Shown here one piece after another: positions 1 through 4,625 of a stretch of DNA of 5,297 nucleotides. Each line of letters opens with the position of its first letter. Position 1 is the first letter of the stretch. The position numbers were made by a program, and so were the translations under genes. This DNA is from Spirochaetae bacterium HGW-Spirochaetae-7 (GTDB taxonomy: Bacteria; Spirochaetota; Spirochaetia; Treponematales; UBA12059). The stretch lies in assembly GCA_002839245.1 (NCBI GenBank), contig PGXR01000199.1:1-5297 (forward strand). The letters are read 5' to 3'. A model generated the notes under the pieces. That model was not told the DNA's origin and made no database searches. It saw nothing but the letters and a program-made list of their open reading frames with translations.

Positions 1-217
1 GGGGCGCGGCAGCGTCTCGTATGTCATAACCGTCGACGGCCCGGCGCCGGTCGACGCCGACCTGTACGGCCGGTCCGGCCCCGGCGTTCCCAGGCCGGAC
101 TACGGCCACTACGTCGGAAAGCAGCTGCTGCCGATCGCCCGCTCGCTGGCCGCCTCCGGCCTGCCAGTTCCGCTGCACGCATTCGGCGCAGGGTCCAAGC
201 AACCGGAGCTTTTCTGA
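1..217 (+). CDS. polB: C-terminal end of a family B DNA polymerase (DNA polymerase II-like), 5' truncated by the window
   Basis: The last 71 codons (reading from base 2, stop TGA at 215-217) encode the C-terminal thumb tail of a family B DNA polymerase. The run YVITVDGPAPVD followed by PDYGHYVGKQLLPIARSL has the pattern of the E. coli Pol II C-terminus, which reads roughly 'YVWTTNGPEPLD...DYEHYLTRQLQPVAE' (from memory). The protein ends in QPELF, at the same place as the known Pol II sliding-clamp-binding peptide QLGLF, so clamp tethering is likely retained. Pol II-type enzymes act in replication restart and translesion synthesis. The polymerase and exonuclease catalytic motifs lie outside the window, so activity cannot be judged. 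No terminator-like hairpin with a T run follows the stop; the next gene starts 75 bp downstream behind its own promoter. Family assignment rests on a short tail but is specific. Confidence 0.8.
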   Translation, partial: GRGSVSYVITVDGPAPVDADLYGRSGPGVPRPDYGHYVGKQLLPIARSLAASGLPVPLHAFGAGSKQPELF

Positions 218-233
218 CGAAGAATCAATTTTC

Positions 234-262
234 TTGATTATACTTGGAGTAGCGAGTAAAAT
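234..262 (+). promoter_or_regulatory. Predicted sigma-70 promoter of the mazEF operon
   Basis: A -35 box TTGATT (234-239, 4 of 6 consensus bases) and a -10 box TAAAAT (257-262, 5 of 6) are separated by an ideal 17-bp spacer. Transcription would start near 269, about 24 bp before the mazE start codon. The -35 box is also the right arm of an inverted repeat, AATCAA (223-228) / TTGATT (234-239). The 75-bp region is clearly A+T-rich compared with the flanking genes. A competing -10 candidate, TATACT at 239-244, lacks a well-spaced -35 box. Confidence 0.6.
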
Positions 263-275
263 GTAATTACATGTA
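261..275. promoter_or_regulatory. Overlapping palindromes at the mazEF promoter, candidate MazE operator
   Basis: ATGTAATTACAT (261-272) is a perfect 12-bp palindrome. It overlaps the last two bases of the -10 box and covers the expected transcription start. A second perfect palindrome, TACATGTA (268-275), overlaps its right half. AbrB-fold antitoxins such as MazE bind palindromic DNA at their own promoter as dimers, alone or with MazF. This is therefore the natural place for autorepression. Binding is inferred from position and symmetry. Confidence 0.5.
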
Positions 276-280
276 GGTAC

Positions 281-286
281 GGAGGT
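281..286 (+). promoter_or_regulatory. Ribosome binding site of mazE
   Basis: GGAGGT followed by GAT matches the anti-Shine-Dalgarno sequence almost perfectly and lies 6 nt before a GTG codon at 293. It decides the GTG start for the antitoxin and predicts strong antitoxin translation, as expected when antitoxin must exceed toxin. Confidence 0.8.
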
Positions 287-292
287 GATATC

Positions 293-541
293 GTGGAACT
301 ATCGATAGTCAGGATCGGGAACAGCCGCGGGCTTCGCTTGCCTAAAGAAATACTGGATCGCCTTGGATTTTCAGACAAGGTGGAGGCGGTGCTGGGAGAA
401 AATTCCTTGACGCTATATGCGGTCAAGAAGCCAAGGGAAGGATGGTCTGAAGCAGCAAAGGCGATGCATGCGGCAGGCGAGGACGAGCTCCTTATACCCG
501 ATATACTCGATGACGATTTGACCGAGGGCAATCCGTGGTAG
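293..541 (+). CDS. mazE: MazE-type antitoxin (AbrB/MazE/SpoVT domain)
   Basis: This 82-residue protein is the antitoxin of a type II toxin-antitoxin pair. Residues 1-46 form an AbrB/MazE swapped-hairpin DNA-binding domain, recognised from the core RIGNSRGLRLPKEIL (7-21) and the following LGFSDKVEAVLGENSLTL. The tail (about 50-82) is acidic, with a GWSEAAKAM helix and the run DILDDDLTEGNPW. This is the usual unstructured part that wraps around and blocks MazF. The GTG start at 293 has a strong ribosome binding site; no competing start fits. Its stop lies inside mazF, giving a 7-nt overlap and translational coupling. It should repress its own promoter through the palindromes at 261-275. Local G+C is about 53% by hand count over several lines, against about 63-65% in neighbouring genes, which suggests acquisition by transfer. 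Confidence 0.88.
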   Translation: MELSIVRIGNSRGLRLPKEILDRLGFSDKVEAVLGENSLTLYAVKKPREGWSEAAKAMHAAGEDELLIPDILDDDLTEGNPW

Positions 542-855
542 TCCGGTTTGATATATGGTGGACAGACTTGGATCCTGTTCGGGGAAGCGAATACGCCAAG
601 ACTAGGCCGTGTGTCGTCGTCTCACCAGCTGAACTGAATGAATCGCTTAAGACTGTCGTCGTGATGCCCATGACGACAGTATCGAGATCCTGGCCATTCA
701 GGCTCCCCGTTCTGCTCGAGGGCCAGGTTGGCCAGGTATGTGTCGATCAAATACGTGTTATCGACAAGTCCAGACTTAAATCGAAGGCCGGCTCTCTCGA
801 CGAGGGACAGGCCGCCAGACTCAGGCATCTCATCAAGGAAATGTACGTCGACTAG
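535..855 (+). CDS. mazF: MazF/PemK-family endoribonuclease toxin
   Basis: This 106-residue protein has the normal length of a MazF/PemK toxin, a cytoplasmic ribonuclease that cleaves single-stranded mRNA at short motifs. Family signatures run in order: WWTDLDPVRGSE (8-19), KTRPCVVVSP (22-31), VVMPMTTVSRSWPF (42-55), then VCVDQIRVIDKSRL (68-81). By alignment from memory with E. coli MazF, catalytic Arg29 and Thr52 correspond to Arg24 and Thr47 here; both are present, so the toxin looks active. The start is GTG at 535, seven bases inside mazE, with GAGG at 524-527 as ribosome binding site. A GTG start in an overlap fits lower toxin output. The cleavage motif cannot be predicted from sequence. 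Its TAG stop (853-855) touches the stop codon of the convergent gene, with no terminator between. Confidence 0.92.
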   Translation: MVVRFDIWWTDLDPVRGSEYAKTRPCVVVSPAELNESLKTVVVMPMTTVSRSWPFRLPVLLEGQVGQVCVDQIRVIDKSRLKSKAGSLDEGQAARLRHLIKEMYVD

Positions 856-2733
856 CTACACCCTTCCCACGGGCGCCGCGTACACGGCAAACTCGTCTGT
901 TCCGTCTACGCCCAGCGCCGCGTCGAGCTTCTCCTGGTCGTAGGCGGCCTGTCCGCAGGTGCCAAGTCCCAGGGCTTCGCAGGCTCCGTACAGGGCCTGG
1001 CAGACGTGTCCGGCGTCGATGAGTATTGTCTTTGCGGCTGCCACGGTGTAGCGCCATTCGGTCCGGAACGGGACGACTGTCCAGACGAACATCGCGGCGC
1101 AGTTCCACAGCTGTCCCGACAGACCCGTGTCCATCTCCTGGTCCAGGTCCAGCCATCCGTTTTTATCCGTATCCGCTCCGCTGACGACGCTGGCAGCCTT
1201 CAGCAGGGCGAGCGAGTGCTCGACGGGCATGAACCGGTAGAGGCCGGGTTGCAGCCCGGTAACCCTGCGCGCGTAGAGCATGGTGTCGAAGGGGTGGCGG
1301 CATCCGCCGCTGGGTACCGTCCTGAAGGCGTTCTCGTTCTTTACCGCCTTCACGCCTGAGCTGGCCCACAGGAGGAACGACAGTTCATTGAGGGACAGCG
1401 GCTCTATTTTGTACTTGCGCCGAGAGCGCCTCCCGGCGGTGACGTCGCTAAAACTCTTGCCGCCGAGGCCTGACGCGGAGGGATCGGGAAGCTTGACGAC
1501 GGTCGCGGCTGCCGGTATTGGCCGCACGAAAGGCGGTACCGGAACTCCCTGCTTCTGGGGGCTCTTGAATCGCTCCAGCTGGTCCCAGTTCGACTTGAGG
1601 AAAGCCCTGCCAGAAGCGATAAGCGCGGATTCTTCTGCGGCGAGCTTCGGATCAGGGGTATCGGGATTGGCCGCCCGGTACGAAGCCAGGGCTGCGTCGA
1701 GGTCGGCCAGGAAGCCGTCGACGTCGGAGTCGGTGGTGTCCCAGCTGGCCATCCAGCGGACGGCGCCGCCTTCCCAGTCGTAGAAGAACCGCTTCGCGCG
1801 TAGTTCCTCGGTAACCCGGGCGGGAATCTTGACGAAGGCGGCGTTGGTCTGGGCCGGGTATTCCAGCCGCAAGCCGCGGGCCGAGAGGCCGGCGACGAGG
1901 CGGGCGGCCTGGCGGTTGGAAGCGGTCGCGCACTCGCGCCAAAGCCCGTCGCGGACGTATTCGTCAAACTGGGCGGCTATGAAGCGCATCTTGCTCGACA
2001 GCTGCAGGCGGGTTTTCCGCAGGCGCGCGGTGTCGGGCAGGCTGCCGTCCGCTCGAGGCGCGAAGATCACGGCCTCGCCGAACATCAACCCGTTCTTGGT
2101 GCCGCCGAAGCACACGACGTCTGCTCCGGCCGGCGAACTGCCCGTGGTCGTTACATAGCCGGCCGCCTCGGCAACGCCGACTCCCAGCGCGACCGCGGCG
2201 TTTGAAAGCCGGGCGCCGTCGATCTGGACGACGAGGCCCGAAGCATGTGCTACCCTGCACAGCTCGGCGAGCTCGGCGCGGCCGTATACGGTGCCGAGTT
2301 CGGTGGGCTGGCTCAGGGACAGGGCTGCCGGACGGGCCTTGTGCATGTCGTCGTAATGGCGGAGGGTGGCTTCCAGCGCGGCGACCGAGACCTTGCCGTC
2401 CTTCGTCGCCATGGGTACCAGCTGGGCGCCGGTAACCGCCGAGGGCGCGCCCGTCTCGTCGACCAGGATGTGCGCGCAGTCGGAGCACAGGATGGCGTCG
2501 CCGCCGTGCGCGAAGCAGCCGAGCGCGTAGACGTTGGCGCCGGTACCGTTGAGGACGAAGCGCACCGTCGCGCCCGGTCCGAAGAGCGCCGCGACCGCGT
2601 TTTCTGCACCGGCAGTTACCGGGTCGTCGCCGTAGCCTATCGCGTGCCCCGCATTGGCTCGCACGAGCGCTTCCATGATCCTCGGATGCGCAGCCGCATT
2701 GTTGTCGCTCGCGAACCACCTGTCCCCTGCCAT
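856..2733 (-). CDS. Fusion protein: low-specificity threonine aldolase (N-terminal) + SagB-type FMN dehydrogenase (C-terminal)
   Basis: This 625-residue protein joins two full-length enzymes. Residues 1-354 are a PLP-dependent low-specificity threonine aldolase (beta-eliminating lyase family), which splits threonine or allo-threonine into glycine and acetaldehyde. Visible motifs are FASDNN (7-12), YGDDP (34-38), NGTGAN (62-67), His88 stacking on PLP, DGARL (172-176), GGTKNG with Schiff-base Lys213, and SSKMRF (246-251). Residues from about 372 to the end are a SagB-type dehydrogenase of the nitroreductase fold that binds FMN: RAFLKSNW (376-383), GVPVPP (396-401), RRSRRKY (435-441), RTVPSGGCRHP (471-481), GLYRF, WRY (560-562), GHVCQALY (575-582) and EALGLG (586-591). 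The ATG at 2733 is preferred because GGAGG ends 4 nt upstream; a GTG at 2751 is in frame but upstream of that site. No ATG, GTG or TTG codon lies at the domain junction. No signal peptide is seen, so it is cytoplasmic. Both domain calls are firm; the joint function is unknown. Confidence 0.9.
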   Translation of the reverse strand: MAGDRWFASDNNAAAHPRIMEALVRANAGHAIGYGDDPVTAGAENAVAALFGPGATVRFVLNGTGANVYALGCFAHGGDAILCSDCAHILVDETGAPSAVTGAQLVPMATKDGKVSVAALEATLRHYDDMHKARPAALSLSQPTELGTVYGRAELAELCRVAHASGLVVQIDGARLSNAAVALGVGVAEAAGYVTTTGSSPAGADVVCFGGTKNGLMFGEAVIFAPRADGSLPDTARLRKTRLQLSSKMRFIAAQFDEYVRDGLWRECATASNRQAARLVAGLSARGLRLEYPAQTNAAFVKIPARVTEELRAKRFFYDWEGGAVRWMASWDTTDSDVDGFLADLDAALASYRAANPDTPDPKLAAEESALIASGRAFLKSNWDQLERFKSPQKQGVPVPPFVRPIPAAATVVKLPDPSASGLGGKSFSDVTAGRRSRRKYKIEPLSLNELSFLLWASSGVKAVKNENAFRTVPSGGCRHPFDTMLYARRVTGLQPGLYRFMPVEHSLALLKAASVVSGADTDKNGWLDLDQEMDTGLSGQLWNCAAMFVWTVVPFRTEWRYTVAAAKTILIDAGHVCQALYGACEALGLGTCGQAAYDQEKLDAALGVDGTDEFAVYAAPVGRV

Positions 2734-2737
2734 ATAT

Positions 2738-2742
2738 CCTCC
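2738..2742 (-). promoter_or_regulatory. Ribosome binding site of the aldolase-dehydrogenase fusion gene
   Basis: GGAGG on the minus strand, 4 nt before ATG at 2733-2731. It sets the start at this ATG rather than the in-frame GTG at 2751. The site follows immediately after the intergenic repeat copy. Confidence 0.75.
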
Positions 2743-2758
2743 ACTGATCACTCTTCAA
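2743..2758 (-). repeat. Inverted copy of the 15-bp ppiC-flanking repeat, downstream of ppiC
   Basis: Read on the minus strand this is TTGAAGAGTGATCAGT. Its first 15 bases match TTGAAGAGTAATCAG at 3128-3142 on the plus strand at 14 positions, so the two copies are inverted and bracket ppiC. The TGATCAGT part also matches the heptamer array at 3170-3195. It lies just before the ribosome binding site of the aldolase-dehydrogenase gene. Confidence 0.6.
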
Positions 2759-2774
2759 AGCAAAATTCTCTCTC

Positions 2775-3053
2775 TTAGTCCCGCTTGCCGGTGACTTTTA
2801 TCACGTGGTAGCCGAACTGGGTTGATACGGGATCGGAAATCGATCCGACGCCGAGTCCCTTGCAGGCGCTCTCGAAGGCGGCCACCATCTTGCCGGGGCC
2901 GAACCAGCCGAGGCCGCCGCCCGCGGACTTGGACGGACAGGTCGAGTACTCGCGGGCAAGGGACGCGAAATCAGATCCCTGTTTGGCTTTCCGCGACAGG
3001 TCCTGCGCCAGGGCGCGGTCCTTGACGAGTATATGGCTTGCTTTCCATTCCAT
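2775..3053 (-). CDS. ppiC: Stand-alone parvulin peptidyl-prolyl cis-trans isomerase
   Basis: This 92-residue protein is a single parvulin domain, almost the same length as E. coli PpiC (93 residues). It catalyses cis-trans isomerisation of X-Pro bonds and has no signal peptide, so it should be cytosolic. The family pattern is intact: SHILVKD (6-12), GSDFASLAREYSTCPS (26-41), GGGLGWFGPGKMVAAFE (45-61) and TQFGYHVIKV (78-87). The predicted active-site set His7, Cys39, Met56, Phe60, Phe80 and His83 is present, so it should be active. The start at 3053 is chosen because AAGGAGG (3065-3059) lies 5 nt upstream and the protein then begins exactly like family members; an 11-residue longer reading has no such support. 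The fusion gene follows after 41 bp on the same strand, so the two are probably co-transcribed. The gene is bracketed by inverted repeat copies at 2743-2758 and 3128-3142. Confidence 0.93.
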   Translation of the reverse strand: MEWKASHILVKDRALAQDLSRKAKQGSDFASLAREYSTCPSKSAGGGLGWFGPGKMVAAFESACKGLGVGSISDPVSTQFGYHVIKVTGKRD

Positions 3054-3078
3054 AAGTGCCTCCTTGCAACAGGAAATC

Positions 3079-3095
3079 AGTACCATATTTGTACT
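3079..3095. repeat. Short inverted repeat upstream of ppiC
   Basis: AGTAC (3079-3083) and GTACT (3091-3095) are inverted arms around a 7-bp A+T-rich centre, 26 bp before the ppiC start codon. It could be a protein-binding site or part of a ppiC promoter. The minus strand carries TACAAA here as a possible -10 box, but no convincing -35 box was found. Confidence 0.3.
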
Positions 3096-3127
3096 ATGAA
3101 GCGCCGTTATGTGAGAAGAAGTGGGGA

Positions 3128-3142
3128 TTGAAGAGTAATCAG
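3128..3142 (+). repeat. 15-bp repeat copy upstream of ppiC
   Basis: TTGAAGAGTAATCAG matches the minus-strand copy at 2758-2744 with one mismatch. Together they enclose a segment of about 370 bp that holds only ppiC and its upstream region. The sequence continues into AATCAGTGATCAA (3144-3156), linking it to the heptamer family next door. Confidence 0.55.
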
Positions 3143-3144
3143 CA

Positions 3145-3191
3145 ATCAGTGATCAAGATAGCGTAATTTTCACTGATCACTGATCACTGAT
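3145..3191. repeat. Inverted repeat formed with the heptamer array, between the aminotransferase and ppiC genes
   Basis: ATCAGTGATCA (3145-3155) is the exact reverse complement of TGATCACTGAT, which occurs at 3174-3184 and again at 3181-3191. The transcript after the aminotransferase stop could therefore fold into an 11-bp stem in either of two registers. The stem is A+T-rich and is not followed by a T run on the minus strand, so it does not look like an intrinsic terminator. It may stabilise the 3' end of the aminotransferase mRNA. Confidence 0.5.
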
Positions 3192-3195
3192 CACT
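3170..3195. repeat. Tandem heptamer array, unit ACTGATC
   Basis: Three perfect copies of ACTGATC (3172-3178, 3179-3185, 3186-3192) with partial copies on both sides keep period 7 over 26 bp. The array ends 2 bp before the aminotransferase stop codon. It contains overlapping TGATCA palindromes. Arrays of short intergenic heptamers are known from other bacteria, for example the STRR sequences of filamentous cyanobacteria; this one is similar in form only. Confidence 0.85.
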
Positions 3196-3197
3196 TC

Positions 3198-4553
3198 CTA
3201 CCGATACCCCGCGTTGAATGCGGCTATCGATCGTACCACCTCGTCGAGTTGCTCCCTTGGGGGCAGGATGGTCGTCCTGAAATGGGCGGTGCCCGGCAAC
3301 TGGCCGAAGCCGGAACCCGGAACGACGCAGATGCCGGTCTTCTCGAGCAGGTCCATGCACCACTGCGTATCGGTTTTTCCAGCGGGCAATTCGAAGCGGG
3401 GGAATGCGTACATAGCGCCGGCCACCTCGTTGCACCTGAAGCCAGGTATCGCGTTGAGCCCGTCCGCCAATGACCTGGCCCTGGCCTTGAGCTCGCCCAG
3501 TATGCCTCCGCGCTCGCGGTCGTATTCGGCCCTGCTCGGCCCCCCGACGGGCGGCGGCGAGACGAGGCTGTAGAGCGCGGCCTGCCCGGACAGGTTGGCG
3601 CAGAGGCTGACCGACTGCATCTTGAGAATCTGCGCCATCACGTCTTCGGGTACGCCGCGCACTTCCATGTAACCGCCGCGGTGTCCGCACTCGCCCAGGA
3701 AACCCTTGCTCGTCGAATGGAAACTGAACAGCGTCACGTTCGTCTCGCCAAGCTCCACCATGGCCTTGGCGAAGGATTCGAAGCTTTCGCCTTCGCGGTA
3801 GATATTGTCCTGGTATACTTCGTCCGCCAGGATGGCAAGGCCGTGTTCCTTCGCGAATCCGATGACCATCCTGACATTGTCGGGCTTGAGCACCGAGCCC
3901 GTCGGGTTGCCCGGATTGATGACGACGATGGCCTTGACCTTCGTGCCCACGCTCCTGGCCTTGGCAATGGCCTCTTCGAGCATGTCGCGGGACAGCGCCC
4001 AGTCGTGTTCCTCGTCCAGGTAGTAGTCGACTTGCCTGCCCTGGTACATGGTGATGGTCGCCGAGTACAGCGGGTACTGGGGTATCGGTACCATGATGCC
4101 GTCTTCAGGCCCGGCGATAAGGAGGCGTAGGGCCGCCTGGACGCCCTTCGAGGCTCCGTCGGTCAGGAAGAGGTGGTCGGCGTCGCAGGCGATGCCGTCG
4201 CGGCGCGTGATGAATGCGGCTACCGCGTCACGCACGACTTTCAGGCCCTTGCTCTCGGAGTATGCGCCGAGGCCGTGTTTCGACCCGGTAAGGATGGCGT
4301 TGGCAGCTTCGATGACGTCTTCCCTGAACACGCCCGGAGCCTGCATGGACAGGCCGGGAAGCTCGCATAGCGCCAGCAGGTTCCTCGTCCACGACAGCGG
4401 TTTCTGCCCGAGAGCCTGGGGGTTCCCGATGTTGCAGTAGATGACGCGACGACCGGAGCGCTCCAGTTCCTGGGCCCGGGCCACGATGGGCCCGCGTACG
4501 GCGTATTCCGTCTCCAAAACCGCCTTGCCGATGTCGCTCATTGCTACTGACAT
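3198..4553 (-). CDS. Alanine aminotransferase, eukaryote-type (PLP fold type I, class I/II)
   Basis: This 451-residue cytoplasmic PLP enzyme most resembles eukaryotic alanine transaminase, which interconverts alanine plus 2-oxoglutarate with pyruvate plus glutamate (EC 2.6.1.2). Characteristic stretches are CNIGNPQALGQKPL (40-53), GLGAYSESKGL (94-104), DGASKGVQ (132-139, phosphate binding), PIPQYPLYSA (156-165), NPGNPTGS (213-220), ADEVYQDNIY (243-252, Asp244 and Tyr247 on PLP), SFHSTSKGFLGECGHRGGY (277-295, Schiff-base Lys283, Arg292), GAMYAFPR (379-386), TGICVVPGSGFGQ (406-418) and HFRTTILPP (424-432, Arg426 for the substrate carboxylate). All key residues are present. The start at 4553 has AAGGAGG 4 nt upstream; a 34-residue longer reading would run through the promoter. 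Substrate is assigned from these motifs, and a related amino donor cannot be excluded. It is transcribed divergently from hflX. Confidence 0.9.
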   Translation of the reverse strand: MSVAMSDIGKAVLETEYAVRGPIVARAQELERSGRRVIYCNIGNPQALGQKPLSWTRNLLALCELPGLSMQAPGVFREDVIEAANAILTGSKHGLGAYSESKGLKVVRDAVAAFITRRDGIACDADHLFLTDGASKGVQAALRLLIAGPEDGIMVPIPQYPLYSATITMYQGRQVDYYLDEEHDWALSRDMLEEAIAKARSVGTKVKAIVVINPGNPTGSVLKPDNVRMVIGFAKEHGLAILADEVYQDNIYREGESFESFAKAMVELGETNVTLFSFHSTSKGFLGECGHRGGYMEVRGVPEDVMAQILKMQSVSLCANLSGQAALYSLVSPPPVGGPSRAEYDRERGGILGELKARARSLADGLNAIPGFRCNEVAGAMYAFPRFELPAGKTDTQWCMDLLEKTGICVVPGSGFGQLPGTAHFRTTILPPREQLDEVVRSIAAFNAGYR

Positions 4554-4557
4554 GGTC

Positions 4558-4564
4558 CCTCCTT
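4558..4564 (-). promoter_or_regulatory. Ribosome binding site of the alanine aminotransferase gene
   Basis: AAGGAGG on the minus strand ends 4 nt before the ATG at 4553-4551. It supports this start over the longer upstream reading, and over a second in-frame ATG four codons downstream. Confidence 0.75.
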
Positions 4565-4569
4565 GAAGT

Positions 4570-4586
4570 ATGGTCGATTCTACCAT
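4570..4586. promoter_or_regulatory. Inverted repeat over the aminotransferase -10 box, candidate operator
   Basis: ATGGT (4570-4574) and ACCAT (4582-4586) are inverted arms around 7 bp. They enclose the predicted -10 box and the expected transcription start. A repressor site here would block initiation, but the arms are only 5 bp, so chance is possible. Confidence 0.3.
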
Positions 4587-4605
4587 CGTCGGTCGGCCGC
4601 GCCAA
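4577..4605 (-). promoter_or_regulatory. Predicted sigma-70 promoter of the alanine aminotransferase gene
   Basis: On the minus strand a -35 box TTGGCG (4605-4600, 4 of 6) and a -10 box TAGAAT (4582-4577, 5 of 6) have a 17-bp spacer. Transcription would begin near 4570, leaving a short leader that carries the ribosome binding site. Confidence 0.5.
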
Positions 4606-4625
4606 GCCTGTCGCGGAAGATTATA

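Noticed and set aside
239..244. TATACT as the mazEF -10 box
   Set aside because: The only upstream candidate, CTGACG at 214-219, needs a 19-bp spacer; the TTGATT/TAAAAT pair with 17 bp fits better.
856..2733. Azole-forming (TOMM) natural product cluster, because of the SagB-type domain
   Set aside because: No YcaO cyclodehydratase, E1-like partner or precursor peptide is in the window, and the Lys-Tyr pair is not conserved.
2734..2751. GTG at 2751 as start of the fusion gene
   Set aside because: It lies upstream of the strong GGAGG at 2742-2738 and inside the intergenic repeat; the ATG at 2733 is at proper distance and matches the aldolase N-terminus.
1964..2758. Long plus- and minus-strand open frames overlapping the fusion gene, including a 264-codon one
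   Set aside because: Their translations are Arg/Gly/Pro-rich and of low complexity, as expected for shadow frames in GC-rich DNA, and they overlap a gene with clear family motifs.
3144..3195. Possible CRISPR array
   Set aside because: The repeat unit is only 7 bp with no spacers; it is a simple tandem repeat.
3145..3196. Intrinsic terminator after the aminotransferase gene
   Set aside because: The stem is A+T-rich and the minus strand has no T run after it, so the usual terminator layout is missing.
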